From assembly GCA_038527485.1 (NCBI GenBank), contig JBCBFT010000013.1:1-64000 (forward strand): 64,000 nucleotides of DNA, in the 5' to 3' direction. This stretch comes from JALEFZ01 sp038527485 (lineage in GTDB: Bacteria; Bacteroidota; Bacteroidia; J057). The translations under genes were made by a program, and so were the position numbers. Below the pieces are notes generated by a model. It saw only the letters and a list, made by a program, of their open reading frames with translations. It did not search any database and was not told the DNA's origin. How positions within the stretch are numbered: the stretch's first letter is position 1; every line of letters starts with the position of its first letter. Shown here piece after piece: positions 1 through 8,466 of this stretch.

Positions 1-1
1 G

Positions 2-166
2 AGTCACAGACAACGCTTCTCGCTGGATGCTTCTCATCATGGGACTGACCGCTCCTTGCACACAGATGTTTTATGGATTCAGGGAAGTATTAGGGCTAAA
101 ACGCTGACATATCCAGCACAATTCCGTATCATAGCACTCGCAGATGTAATAGTAGAGTGCAATTAA
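2..166 (+). CDS. 3' end of an unidentified protein (partial)
   Basis: From base 2 one frame stays open for 54 codons to a TAA at 164-166. The translation has protein-like composition, with a hydrophobic C-terminal part containing RAKTLTYPAQFRIIALADV. No start codon lies inside the window, so this would be the C-terminus of a gene that begins upstream. I do not recognise the family. A frame of this length open by chance is not rare, so the call rests mainly on residue composition. The downstream 298 bases up to the next gene hold only the paired palindromes at 309-355. Confidence 0.35.
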   Translation, partial: SHRQRFSLDASHHGTDRSLHTDVLWIQGSIRAKTLTYPAQFRIIALADVIVECN

Positions 167-308
167 TTTGAGTTGATTCACACCACCAAATTAGCATTCC
201 TAGATACATCTGCTATTTTTTTAACCCTTGATTCACATTACTTGTTCAAAAGAGATCATGTAGTGTGTACCACGCACGCTATTATCCGCTTTGCATAGAA
301 CTGGCCCC

Positions 309-355
309 CTTCAGTTTGTAACTGAAGCTTTGTATACTCCAGATACAATCTGGAG
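309..355. repeat. Paired REP-like palindromes, family 1, copy 1
   Basis: There are two perfect 8+3+8 palindromes: CTTCAGTT-TGT-AACTGAAG at 309-327 and CTCCAGAT-ACA-ATCTGGAG at 337-355. They are followed by GAGGC. The same two units recur in the opposite order at 10239-10285, and a half-degenerate unit lies at 2251-2269. There is no T tract, so it is not a simple terminator. A REP-like dispersed element is the best reading. Confidence 0.75.
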
Positions 356-464
356 GAGGCGGTGTTCCACTTTTTTATTTGTGTAGGTACTTAAAATATT
401 ACAATCATTCCCCAATATTTCTTATCCTTGTCCCAGAAAAATTCCACATACCTAATCCCCAACC

Positions 465-2195
465 ATGCGTTTTCTCTTTTTCTGCTTACTCACACTCTTG
501 CTCTCTCCTTTTTCATTCGCCCAAGAACATATCTACTTCGCGCACGTCCAACCCAAAATATTCACCGACCTCTACGTCACGCCAGACGAAAAGCTCGTCG
601 TCGTCAAAAGCGACTACAATGTACTGGTGCTGGACGCCGAGACAGGTAAGCGCCTCCATCGCTGGATTTTGCCACAGCAAAATATCCAGATGCCAGGAAG
701 CCAGTCTTTTTACTCCCCGCTGGGCATCATCCTGAATCTACCCAACAATTTCCTGGAGCAGTACGGACCCGATGTGCACCTGCTCGCGACCGACGGCAAG
801 CGCGCCAAATCGCTCTATTACGCGACTCAAAAAAGCTATGGAGGCTGGATTGGCTTCAATAGCCAAGCCAAGAAGTATCAGGCTGTGCCTAGAGATTTTG
901 TAGGGTATGGCTGGGATGGACGGGCCATCTATGCAGCAGGTGGAAACGAGGATGGATGCCCCGAAGATTACTGGAAGTACCGCAAGGTCAGTACCTACAC
1001 CTACTACCAAACCAACGAAAAAGGCGAGCGACAAATCATTGAAAGCTGCGCCCGTGGTGGGCAGGTATTACCTGGAGGACGTTACTTTTTTTATATCACC
1101 AATGAAGCCAAACGCAAGAATCCCGCACAGCGCTGGCTGATGGACCTGAAGACAGGGAAAGTGGAGTTTGTCCACGACATACCGGCAATCGCGCCCCTGA
1201 TCGGGCAGAAAAAGTTCCCTCGCTATGCCCGCCCCTATTCCAACGCGAGCAGCGAAGCCTACCTATTGATTGGGCCATCCTACCCTCCCACAGAGACGCG
1301 TTTTGCGCTGCGCCCTGGCGACTATCTTTACAGGATCAGAGATGGCAAGCTGTTGTCGGCAAAGGCGGTAGATGAAATCCCAGAAAATCAATACGTCAGT
1401 GCGCGCTATCGCTGGCAGACCGAACGCATCCAAGTAGAGGATGAAACAGGGAGATATGAAGCCACAGGCATCCGCCAATACGACCGTACGACGATGCAGC
1501 CTGTTGGATTTATTCAACTCACCAAGGACCCCCAGGCACAGGCTCTTTATGACAGTATACAGACAGCCAAAAAGGATGCAGAATTTGCAGCGGCGGTCCA
1601 AAGACGGGAAGCCCGAAAAGCCAATGCGATAGCCGCAGCACAAGGGAAGACGAACTGGAAGTATGAAAAGGAAACCAATCAATACTATGACCAGCGCAGC
1701 ACGATATACGCCCAGTATACGACGGAGGTGGATGTCGCAGGGAAACTGTGCCAGCATATTGCTCCAGGTGATGAGGTATATCTGATGGGAGCTAAGGGGA
1801 GTCGATTTGTGCAAGAGGTAGATCGAGAAAACAATGTCCTAGTCTTCGGTCGTCCAGGTGCTACTGCAAGAAGCCAAAATGAAACCCAATACCTCCCGCT
1901 GATCATGAACCGTGTCTGCCTGGTGGAATCCCGAAAGGTCGATGTAGGCAAAACCGTAGACTGCCCCGTCTGCCTGGGAGGCAAAGTCGAGACAGGTCGT
2001 GTCGTCGACCGAAATGCTAGAAATGAACGCCCCTTTTATTTCAGCGGATACGACAGCAACGGGCGGGCGACCTACTCCCGAAAAGCCATGACCAAACCTG
2101 TATACGGAACCTGCGGCCGATGTGGGGGGGCGGGCGAATTAAGTGCCTCCAAAATGGCAGATCGACGGACGTATCGCTGCTTAAATGTGAAGTGA
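465..2195 (+). CDS. Secreted hypothetical protein with C-terminal four-Cys zinc-ribbon-like motif
   Basis: This is a 576-residue protein. Residues 1-19 form a clear signal peptide (MRFLFFCLLTLLLSPFSFAQ), so it is exported. Residues about 25-60 resemble one beta-propeller blade (LVLDAETGKRLHRW). A charged, Ala/Lys-rich helical stretch lies around 365-400. Near the C-terminus two CxxC pairs, CPVCLGG and CGRCGGAG, are about 45 residues apart, as in DnaJ-type CxxCxGxG zinc ribbons. The ATG at 465 directly precedes the signal peptide. It stands alone, with REP-like palindromes on both sides. No enzymatic motif was recognised. Exported metal binding or a structural role is only inferred. Confidence 0.7.
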   Translation: MRFLFFCLLTLLLSPFSFAQEHIYFAHVQPKIFTDLYVTPDEKLVVVKSDYNVLVLDAETGKRLHRWILPQQNIQMPGSQSFYSPLGIILNLPNNFLEQYGPDVHLLATDGKRAKSLYYATQKSYGGWIGFNSQAKKYQAVPRDFVGYGWDGRAIYAAGGNEDGCPEDYWKYRKVSTYTYYQTNEKGERQIIESCARGGQVLPGGRYFFYITNEAKRKNPAQRWLMDLKTGKVEFVHDIPAIAPLIGQKKFPRYARPYSNASSEAYLLIGPSYPPTETRFALRPGDYLYRIRDGKLLSAKAVDEIPENQYVSARYRWQTERIQVEDETGRYEATGIRQYDRTTMQPVGFIQLTKDPQAQALYDSIQTAKKDAEFAAAVQRREARKANAIAAAQGKTNWKYEKETNQYYDQRSTIYAQYTTEVDVAGKLCQHIAPGDEVYLMGAKGSRFVQEVDRENNVLVFGRPGATARSQNETQYLPLIMNRVCLVESRKVDVGKTVDCPVCLGGKVETGRVVDRNARNERPFYFSGYDSNGRATYSRKAMTKPVYGTCGRCGGAGELSASKMADRRTYRCLNVK

Positions 2196-2250
2196 TTCGC
2201 ACCAATGGGAGCAAGGCATGACGCGTGGTAGATACATCCATTTATGGTGT

Positions 2251-2269
2251 ATCCGTATACAATCTGGAG
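2251..2269. repeat. Degenerate REP-like unit, family 1
   Basis: The right arm ACA-ATCTGGAG followed by GAG is intact. The left arm (ATCCGTAT) has decayed relative to CTCCAGAT. It lies between the secreted protein and the toxin-antitoxin pair, in the same type of intergenic position as the intact copies at 309-355 and 10239-10285. Confidence 0.45.
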
Positions 2270-2319
2270 GAGACGAGGGTAACACAACTATTTGTAAATT
2301 CGTAAGAAATGATAAATTA

Positions 2320-2541
2320 ATGATTATGAGCCATCAACAAGCGATACAGTTATTCTACCAAATGCCCCTAGAGCTTCAAAACGAAGTGGTCGACTTTATT
2401 GAATTTTTGGCGAAAAAGCGCGCAGATAAGATAGAAGAAGAGAAACCGATCAAACGTCAGCCTGGAATCAGGAAGGATCTCATTATATACATGGCACCAG
2501 ATTTTGACGCCCCATTAGAAGATTTTAAGGACTATATGTAA
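2320..2541 (+). CDS. DUF2281-type antitoxin of a PIN toxin-antitoxin pair
   Basis: This small acidic protein of about 73 residues starts MIMSHQQAIQLFYQMPLELQ and continues with an LQNEVVDFIEFLAKK-type helix. That pattern is typical of DUF2281-family antitoxins, where two helices (LPxxLQxEVxDFIEFL) precede a disordered toxin-binding tail. The frame is open further upstream (to 2218), but that extension covers a repeat-bearing intergenic stretch and is not antitoxin-like. The ATG at 2320 (or 2326) is therefore preferred. Its TAA (2539-2541) overlaps the toxin ATG by one base, indicating translational coupling. By family analogy it would neutralise the PIN nuclease and repress its own promoter. 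Confidence 0.75.
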   Translation: MIMSHQQAIQLFYQMPLELQNEVVDFIEFLAKKRADKIEEEKPIKRQPGIRKDLIIYMAPDFDAPLEDFKDYM

Positions 2542-2924
2542 TGGTTTATTTGTTAGACACGCACAGCCTACTTTGGTATATCCAAGGAAATACTCAACTA
2601 TCTTCGACAGCTATCGATCACATTTTAGAGCCTCAGTCAGAGGTTCATGTGAGTATTGTAAGTCTCTGGGAGATTGCCATTAAAACAAATATTGGGAAAC
2701 TCCAGGTTAAGGGAGACATTAGCCAAATCAAAAAAGACATAGATGAACTTTCCTTTTCTCTAATACCCATTTCCATTCCGACCTTAGATACTTATCAAAA
2801 ACTCCCCCTTCACCATAGAGATCCATTTGATCGATTGTTGATCGCACAAGCCCTGACCCAAAATCAACCCATCATCAGTGCCGATGCCCAGTTTGATGCA
2901 TATGATGTCGAACGTATTTGGTGA
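2541..2924 (+). CDS. PIN-domain (VapC-like) ribonuclease toxin
   Basis: This 127-residue single PIN domain has the hallmarks of the family that pairs with DUF2281 antitoxins. These are an N-terminal YLLDTHSLLWY strand with the first catalytic Asp, SLWEIAIKTNIGKL in the middle (Glu), HHRDPFDRLLIAQA (Asp pair), and a final IISADAQFDAY with the last acidic residue. All four acidic positions expected of a Mg-dependent PIN RNase are present, so the toxin looks intact. It overlaps the antitoxin stop by one base. The RNA target cannot be read from sequence. Confidence 0.88.
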   Translation: MVYLLDTHSLLWYIQGNTQLSSTAIDHILEPQSEVHVSIVSLWEIAIKTNIGKLQVKGDISQIKKDIDELSFSLIPISIPTLDTYQKLPLHHRDPFDRLLIAQALTQNQPIISADAQFDAYDVERIW

Positions 2925-3083
2925 TTCCTTCTCCTATTTTGGGTGCCCATGCCTTGGCGGTGGACCTACATTTGATCTACAACTCACCTCTCTCCCTCTA
3001 CAATCCAATAAGAAATACGACATCTCATCCTGTGATTGCTGCATGGCGCACCTCAGCGCGTACATTCAAGAAATCATAAATCC

Positions 3084-3713
3084 ATGAGATATTTCAAAAT
3101 CATTGTGGCCTCTGTCATCCTGATAGGAGCCATGGCTGCACAGGCGCAAACGCCTTACGCTTACACTTCTTGGGAACCTGGCTATCAGGACAAGGGCGTC
3201 GAAATCGACTATCGCTGGGTCTCCTGGCAAAAGAAACATAAGTCGCGAGAAATACGTTGCCGTTTTTATGTCGACGCGCGCCCTGAGGAGATCATCGGCC
3301 TGTTCCAAAATCAAGTAGACATCCAAGCATGGGCGGTCGGTGCCAAAGCATGTGAAGTGAAGCCCTACGACCAAGAACAATGGTGGGTGTACACCCTTTT
3401 TGATGTACCCTGGCCACTGGAACCCAAAGACATCGTGACCCACTACCGAAAGGAAGAAAAAGGAGGAACGGTCATCCTTTATATGGTGGCTACGCCTGAC
3501 CGATTTCCCCGAAGATCCGATGTCAGCCGCATGGAAAAATACCAAGGCTCGTGGACATTCACCCCTCAAGCAGGTGGGAAGACGAAAGTCGAGTTTTGCT
3601 CGCTGACGTTCAAAGATCCTCCTGTCCCGCGATTCATCCTCGATCCGATCATCCAACGCATGATGGTCAACTCTTTGACGGATTTCACCAAACTGGCCGA
3701 AGCTAAAGGATGA
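3084..3713 (+). CDS. Exported START/Bet v1-like lipid-binding protein
   Basis: This is a 209-residue protein. Residues 1-22 are a signal peptide (MRYFKIIVASVILIGAMAAQAQ). The rest reads as a START-type helix-grip fold: a central YVDARPEEIIGLFQN segment, then PWPLEPKDIVTHYR, then a strand-rich part and a long C-terminal amphipathic helix. Similar exported START proteins occur widely in Bacteroidota and are thought to bind lipids or other hydrophobic ligands, but the ligand is unknown. The frame opens at 3036, but the ATG at 3084 places the signal peptide at the N-terminus. It appears monocistronic, with 89 bases before the SDR gene. Confidence 0.72.
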   Translation: MRYFKIIVASVILIGAMAAQAQTPYAYTSWEPGYQDKGVEIDYRWVSWQKKHKSREIRCRFYVDARPEEIIGLFQNQVDIQAWAVGAKACEVKPYDQEQWWVYTLFDVPWPLEPKDIVTHYRKEEKGGTVILYMVATPDRFPRRSDVSRMEKYQGSWTFTPQAGGKTKVEFCSLTFKDPPVPRFILDPIIQRMMVNSLTDFTKLAEAKG

Positions 3714-3802
3714 AAAATAAGGGTCTCATTTTCAGTTTTTTACCAAAAATTTAAGCGTGACGCCCCCCACCACGAAAAACGTCATCCTATTTCTGAATAC
3801 TT

Positions 3803-4651
3803 ATGTTGATCATTATGCAAACACACGCTCCCTATACGGTCATCACTGGGGCCAGCAAAGGCCTAGGAAAAGCACTCGCAGTAGCCTGTGCCAAAAGAAA
3901 ACGAAATATCATCCTGGTTTCTCTACCAGGAGAAGCTATACAAGATCTCGCCGACAGCCTTGCGCTCACCTACCAAATTCAAACCGCTAGTTTTGAAGCT
4001 GACCTGACCGACTCAGATGAGTTGCAAGCCCTGTGCGACTGGATCAAAACGAATTTTGAGATAGATCTACTCATCAACAATGCAGGAATTGGAGGATCTG
4101 CACAGTTTGACAAGATTTCCAAAAGTAAAATCGATCAGATGATGTTGTTGAATGTTCGAGCGCTTGTTATGCTTACGCATGAATTGCTCCCACTCCTAAA
4201 GGTACAAAAAGAAGGATATATCCTCAATATTGCGAGCATGGCCTCTTTCAGCCCGATTCCTTTCAAGACGGTTTACCCCGCTACGAAAGCTTTTGTATAT
4301 TCCTTCTCGCGAGGGCTGAGTGCAGAGCTGAGCGATGGAAATATTACAGTCAGTGTGGCACATCCTGGCCCTATGCCTACCAACCCAGAGGTATCCCGCA
4401 GGATCGCCAAGCACAACAGCCTAGTGAAGAAGATGACCCTGAGCGCCGAAGAGACGGCAGAGATATGTCTTCATCACCTCTTCAAAAGGAACAAGATGAT
4501 CATTCCCGGGCTCATGAACCAGATTAGCTTGTTCATTCTCAAATTATTTCCTGTGGGATGGAAGTTGGTTTTCTTGAGAAAGACGATTGCGAAGGAGATC
4601 GCCACAGACAAGCAGCAAGTGAAATGGGTACCAAAAGTTCAAAGCATATAG
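3803..4651 (+). CDS. Short-chain dehydrogenase/reductase
   Basis: This is a classical SDR of about 280 residues. It has TGASKGLG (Rossmann GxxxGxG, about residues 14-21), NNAG (about 92-95), a Ser in the NIASMASF stretch, and the catalytic YPATK (Y158, K162), so it should be an active NAD(P)-dependent oxidoreductase. The tail after residue 230 is extended and hydrophobic (NQISLFILKLFPVGWKLVFL), as in SDRs acting on lipids or at membranes. A second in-frame ATG at 3815 would give the more usual short N-terminus. It ends 2 bp before the epimerase-type gene, so the two are probably co-transcribed. The substrate is unknown. Confidence 0.85.
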   Translation: MLIIMQTHAPYTVITGASKGLGKALAVACAKRKRNIILVSLPGEAIQDLADSLALTYQIQTASFEADLTDSDELQALCDWIKTNFEIDLLINNAGIGGSAQFDKISKSKIDQMMLLNVRALVMLTHELLPLLKVQKEGYILNIASMASFSPIPFKTVYPATKAFVYSFSRGLSAELSDGNITVSVAHPGPMPTNPEVSRRIAKHNSLVKKMTLSAEETAEICLHHLFKRNKMIIPGLMNQISLFILKLFPVGWKLVFLRKTIAKEIATDKQQVKWVPKVQSI

Positions 4652-4653
4652 AT

Positions 4654-5625
4654 ATGGAGAAGGTACTGCTGACAGGAGCCAACGGCCTACTGGGAGGACA
4701 TATCACACGTCAACTCTTGGCGCAAGGATATGCAGTCCGTGCAATTGTCCGTCCGAATGCTAATCTACAGAACCTCGAAGGCTTAGCCATCGAAATCTGC
4801 GAAGGCCATATAACGAATGAAGTGGATGTTTTTGCTGCTGTGAAAGGGTGTACGTACATCATTCATGCAGCGGCAAAAACCAGCCAGTGGCCATCTGATC
4901 TTGAGGCGTATCGTGCAGCCAATATTGACAGTACGAGATACTTGATCAAGGCAGCCAAGGAAGTGTCGATTAGACGTTTTGTCTTTGTGAGTACAGCCGT
5001 TTGCTTCCAAAACGAAACCGAGGAGCTAGGAGATGAGGAAAATGAAATCATGCCTTGGCTAGAGGGCTCGGGTTATGTGTACAGCAAATATATTGCGCAG
5101 CAAGAAGTGCTGCGAGAAGCACGCAGGGGCAAGTTGCCAGCTGTAGTCGTAAGTCCCGCCTTCATCATTGGGCCTTATGATTCCCGCAGATTGAAAAACA
5201 ATCTACTAGGATACAGCAAAAAACGATGGGCTTTTTTGCCATCTGGCGGGAAGAGTTTCATTGATGCAAGCTACGCAGCTGAAGCCACAGTCAATGCCCT
5301 TACAAAGGGGAAAGTAGGTGAGAGCTATCTGCTATCAGGAGAGAATCTGAGTTATCATGCCTTCTTTTCACAACTGGATGAGGGGAACCGACAAGTCAGA
5401 ATGACTGTTCCTGACTGGCTCCTGATCGGACTGGGAAAAATCAATAGCTTCCTGGAAGCGAAATGGGGGATCACATCTCGCCTTTCAGAGGTAAATGCCC
5501 GCATGCTGTGTATGGACAATTATTTTTCGAATCAAAAAGCACAGCAGGAGCTCGGACTCCGACCGACGGTAGCACGAGATTCGGCCAAAGCAGCTTTAAC
5601 ATGGTTTGATGGTAGAGAAAAATGA
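4654..5625 (+). CDS. NAD-dependent epimerase/dehydratase family protein
   Basis: This 323-residue extended SDR begins MEKVLLTGANGLLGG, giving the GxxGxxG dinucleotide motif at about residues 8-14. A YVYSK (YxxxK, Y141/K145) active site and an IIGPYDSR motif follow. The overall pattern resembles the dihydroflavonol-reductase / 3-beta-HSD-like group. Although the frame opens at 4558, the ATG at 4654 gives the standard N-terminal beta strand and sits 2 bp after the preceding SDR stop. Its 3' end overlaps the next gene by 17 bp. It is probably part of one operon with the SDR and the downstream LytS/LytTR pair. The substrate is not identifiable. Confidence 0.85.
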   Translation: MEKVLLTGANGLLGGHITRQLLAQGYAVRAIVRPNANLQNLEGLAIEICEGHITNEVDVFAAVKGCTYIIHAAAKTSQWPSDLEAYRAANIDSTRYLIKAAKEVSIRRFVFVSTAVCFQNETEELGDEENEIMPWLEGSGYVYSKYIAQQEVLREARRGKLPAVVVSPAFIIGPYDSRRLKNNLLGYSKKRWAFLPSGGKSFIDASYAAEATVNALTKGKVGESYLLSGENLSYHAFFSQLDEGNRQVRMTVPDWLLIGLGKINSFLEAKWGITSRLSEVNARMLCMDNYFSNQKAQQELGLRPTVARDSAKAALTWFDGREK

Positions 5626-6700
5626 ACATAAAGAAAATAGACTGACGGTCTTGTTTCGTAGGCTCGTGGTGGTGCTATTCATTCACCTCATCTTCAAAGG
5701 TTTTGATCAATCCTTTGCTGGGATCTTTGAATGGAACCTCCGCAGCTTGTCATTTTCTTTATTTTTCCTCGTCTCAGGACTGATCGGATGGTCCTTTGCA
5801 GAATGTATGAACGGACTTCTCATTCAAAAGCTAGAAAGGCATCAACATAACTTTCAGTTTTTTACGCTCTACTATTTTTTTCATCTCTTGCTGGCATTTG
5901 TCGTAGGGGTGGGCATCAATCATGGATATCGACTGGGTGATATTTATGCCTTTGGAAATCAGGAGATATGGGAGCCGATCCCTTTTCTGAATCCCGAGCT
6001 AAGTGTGAGCGTGGCTGTCATGTATTTGATTATCCTGGGCTTTGATGGATTTTATCGAACGACCGTTCGGCAAAAAGAAGCGGAGTTGAAAATGGCGCAG
6101 TTGGAATCCGAAAGCTCAAGTGCCCAATATCACGCACTCAAAGCACAGATTGAACCCCACTTCTTGTTCAATTCCTTGAGTGTCCTTTCCTCCCTCATCT
6201 ATGAAGATCAAGATGTTGCCTCGGATTTCTTGATTCGATTGTCTAAAGCTTTGCGATACATCATCGAGAAGAAGGAATTCTCTGTCGTCTCTCTCCATGA
6301 GGAACGCTCCTTTTTAGAGGATTTTTGCTTCCTGATCGACCATCGTTTTCCCGAAGCGATCACACTACACATAAATGTCTCAGATACTTTCGCCCATCAG
6401 GCCTATCTTCCCCCAGCCTGCCTGCATGCCCTGATCAGCCGAGCCATCAGCCAAAATCAGTACAATAAGCATACCCCGCTGAAGATCGAACTGTATGAAG
6501 ACGACAACCAATTGGTACTGGCTTACAATCTGAATCCCAAAACATACCTCAGAAAGACCCATAAAGATAAGTTAGACCCTCTTTTTTCAAGGTTTCTCCT
6601 TTTGACAGGCAGCCCCCCCAGTTTGGAATTAACAGAGAGATACTTTGTCATTCGTTTACCCATTTTGAATCAGGAAGCTTATGAACGTATTGATCTTTGA
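5609..6700 (+). CDS. LytS-type membrane histidine kinase with degenerate ATPase domain
   Basis: This is a 363-residue protein. Four hydrophobic segments lie in the first about 150 residues, then a coiled linker, then a His_kinase-family core AQIEPHFLFNSL with the phospho-acceptor His at about residue 184. This is the usual Bacteroidota LytS architecture. The ATP-binding part is odd. Where relatives have ENAIKH this protein has SRAISQN, and the GxGL loop expected before the last strand is missing; the sequence goes from NLNPKTYLRK to LLLTGSPP. ATP binding is therefore doubtful. The ATG at 5609 is the first ATG in frame. The gene overlaps the epimerase by 17 bp and the regulator by 20 bp, implying coupled expression. 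Confidence 0.85.
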   Translation: MVEKNEHKENRLTVLFRRLVVVLFIHLIFKGFDQSFAGIFEWNLRSLSFSLFFLVSGLIGWSFAECMNGLLIQKLERHQHNFQFFTLYYFFHLLLAFVVGVGINHGYRLGDIYAFGNQEIWEPIPFLNPELSVSVAVMYLIILGFDGFYRTTVRQKEAELKMAQLESESSSAQYHALKAQIEPHFLFNSLSVLSSLIYEDQDVASDFLIRLSKALRYIIEKKEFSVVSLHEERSFLEDFCFLIDHRFPEAITLHINVSDTFAHQAYLPPACLHALISRAISQNQYNKHTPLKIELYEDDNQLVLAYNLNPKTYLRKTHKDKLDPLFSRFLLLTGSPPSLELTERYFVIRLPILNQEAYERIDL

Positions 6701-7436
6701 AGACGAAAAACGGTCCGCCGATCGCTTAAAAACCCTTCTTTCCCAATATGATCCGTGCTTGGTCATTCTGGCTGTGATTGGTTCTATCCAGGAAGGAATT
6801 GCATGGTTTGAGGATAATCCTCCGCCAGATCTGATTTTCCAGGACATCGTATTGGAAGATGGGATTTGCTTTGAGCTGTTTGCCCAAGTGGATATTCAGA
6901 CACCTATCATATTTACGACGGCACACAGCGATTATGCTTTACGATCTTTTGAGGTCAATAGCATTGATTATCTAGTCAAACCCTACAGCCTGAAGGACTT
7001 AAAAGTAGCCATTGAGAAAGTAAACCGTTTGCGCGAAGTCTTGGTCCAACCAAAGGACGATCTTCTTCCTGAAGCCGTAAATCAAGAAACGCGCATGCCG
7101 AAAAAGCGGTTTTTGGTGAAAATAGGGGATCGTTACACAGCCGTTCCTTGTCGCGATGTAGCCTACCTTACATTTGACGGGGGAGCTACGCATGCTGTAA
7201 CCTTTCAGGACCAACGATATGTGATCGATAATTCCATTGCGAGCTTATCGGGACAGTTGGATACAGAGATTTATTTTCAGATTAATAGAAAATTTATCAT
7301 TCATGTGGATAGCATACAAGGCATCCACTCCTGGTTCAATAGCCGACTCAAAGTGGAACTTTCTCCTTCAGCGGGAACGTCTGTGATCGTAAGTCGAGAG
7401 CGGGTGAAGGCATTTAAAGAATGGCTAGATAGGTAA
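6681..7436 (+). CDS. LytTR-family response regulator
   Basis: This 251-residue protein has an N-terminal receiver domain: EDE at about 7-9, phospho-Asp D55 in LIFQDIVLEDG, Thr in TTAHSDYAL and Lys in YLVKPYS. A linker then leads to a LytTR DNA-binding domain with KIGDRYTAVPCRDVAYLTFD and a C-terminal FQINRKFIIHVDSI and SRERVKAFKEWL. It is the normal partner of the LytS-type kinase just upstream, whose 3' end it overlaps by 20 bp. The receiver looks complete although the kinase does not. The regulon is unknown; LytTR proteins usually act on nearby or membrane-associated genes. Confidence 0.9.
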   Translation: MNVLIFEDEKRSADRLKTLLSQYDPCLVILAVIGSIQEGIAWFEDNPPPDLIFQDIVLEDGICFELFAQVDIQTPIIFTTAHSDYALRSFEVNSIDYLVKPYSLKDLKVAIEKVNRLREVLVQPKDDLLPEAVNQETRMPKKRFLVKIGDRYTAVPCRDVAYLTFDGGATHAVTFQDQRYVIDNSIASLSGQLDTEIYFQINRKFIIHVDSIQGIHSWFNSRLKVELSPSAGTSVIVSRERVKAFKEWLDR

Positions 7437-7437
7437 A

Positions 7438-7464
7438 AAGGGCCACCTTCAAGAGGCAGCCCTT
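7438..7464 (-). terminator. Intrinsic terminator for the minus-strand T9SS-tail gene
   Basis: Read on the minus strand, the arms AAGGGC / GCCCTT (with nested CCT/AGG pairs) are followed directly by a run of five T. The hairpin abuts the LytTR stop codon, so it lies between two convergent genes and may serve both. Confidence 0.55.
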
Positions 7465-7490
7465 CCAACATACGATGTAGGTATGTCAAT

Positions 7491-7832
7491 TTACTGTTTT
7501 ACGAATTTCTTCCTTAGTTTCTGTCCATTCTCTGTACGTATCTCCAGCACATAAATACCCTCAGACAAGCGAGAGACGTCTAGCTGTTCTTGGGGTTTAT
7601 CTTGGCTAATGACCAGTTGACCCGCTAAGTTGAATACACGAACTTCTGTCATTTGCTGTGCAATTTCGAAGTAAAGCACATCTTCCACAGGGTTGGGGTA
7701 CAGATGGAGTCCTATTTCCTGTAGCTGGTTTTCTGCTACAATTTCCAGACTTCCTCCTGCTACTTCCTCCACAAAGCAAGAGACAAGTAGCGCAAATACG
7801 AGGACTGCGCCCACTCTTTTTAGGTGGATCAT
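7491..7832 (-). CDS. Minimal exported protein consisting of a T9SS sorting domain
   Basis: This is a 113-residue protein. Residues 1-20 are a signal peptide with a Cys (ALLVSCF), possibly a lipobox. After a short acidic linker, the rest is a complete type A T9SS C-terminal sorting domain: LHLYPNPVEDVLYFE, a VRVFNLAGQLV strand, DVSRLSEGIYVLEI and a terminal KKFVKQ. No cargo domain is present. It could be a decayed cargo gene that kept its tail, or a genuine small surface protein. It is convergent with the LytTR gene and is followed by its own terminator. Confidence 0.8.
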   Translation of the reverse strand: MIHLKRVGAVLVFALLVSCFVEEVAGGSLEIVAENQLQEIGLHLYPNPVEDVLYFEIAQQMTEVRVFNLAGQLVISQDKPQEQLDVSRLSEGIYVLEIRTENGQKLRKKFVKQ

Positions 7833-8466
7833 AAGTAATAGTTTATGTGTGATGTGGTAAAAAAATCATCCTTCTCTTGCTCTAAGGGGGATAGCACGAG
7901 AAGTATGTATCTTCAGGGACACCGAACTGGGGGCGGTATCCCATTTTGTCTGGTCAAAGAGGAACTTTGTTTGAACCATGCGTGTAGTAGGAAGGCTTGA
8001 GTAAGTAAATTTCTAGTTCATATTGTATCCTCTTGATTTTATGAGCCTGATTACGAGTCATTGAACATTTATAGGTTTTGTCTAAGGGAAAAGTCTCGTC
8101 GTGAATCAAAGAACTTTTTCCACCATTGACCCAGAGGCTATTAACAAATAGCTTATGAAAAATATTTCATATGTTTATGTAAAATGTTAGAAATAGTGAT
8201 GAAAAAGTCTAATAGGTTGGGAGAAGTTTGAAGAAAGGGAAAACGATCTTTATGCATGTAGCATGCACATTTTTCGCAAGTATTTGTACGATCACTCACT
8301 GTTAGGTAAGTAAATAAAAGGCAATAATTACTAGTAAGATGATTATGTTCTGAATACGAATATTTTAAGTCTAATATCTGTCCTTTTTCTATTTGTCTGT
8401 CACTCAAATATTAGGAATTCTATGACAAGAAAGGCAGATTTACAGGCTCAAAATGAGGCGTACGTT
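7833..8466. other. 634-bp intergenic region with no recognisable gene
   Basis: This AT-rich stretch lies between two divergently transcribed T9SS-tail genes and presumably carries both promoters. An 84-codon open frame on the minus strand (8153-8407) lacks signal peptide, domain pattern or coding-like composition and is not called. No repeat, terminator or convincing promoter box was found. Confidence 0.5.

Noticed and set aside
1263..1814. 183-codon minus-strand open frame opposite the first secreted protein
   Set aside because: It is a shadow of the plus-strand gene, which has a signal peptide and zinc-ribbon motifs in frame; the minus translation shows no domain logic.
3066..3656. 196-codon minus-strand open frame
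   Set aside because: It lies fully opposite the START-like gene, whose signal peptide and conserved segments make the plus strand the coding one.
8153..8407. 84-codon open frame on the minus strand between two T9SS-tail genes
   Set aside because: Composition is not protein-like (many Tyr, Asn and Cys without pattern), there is no signal peptide or domain, and it lies where divergent promoters are expected.
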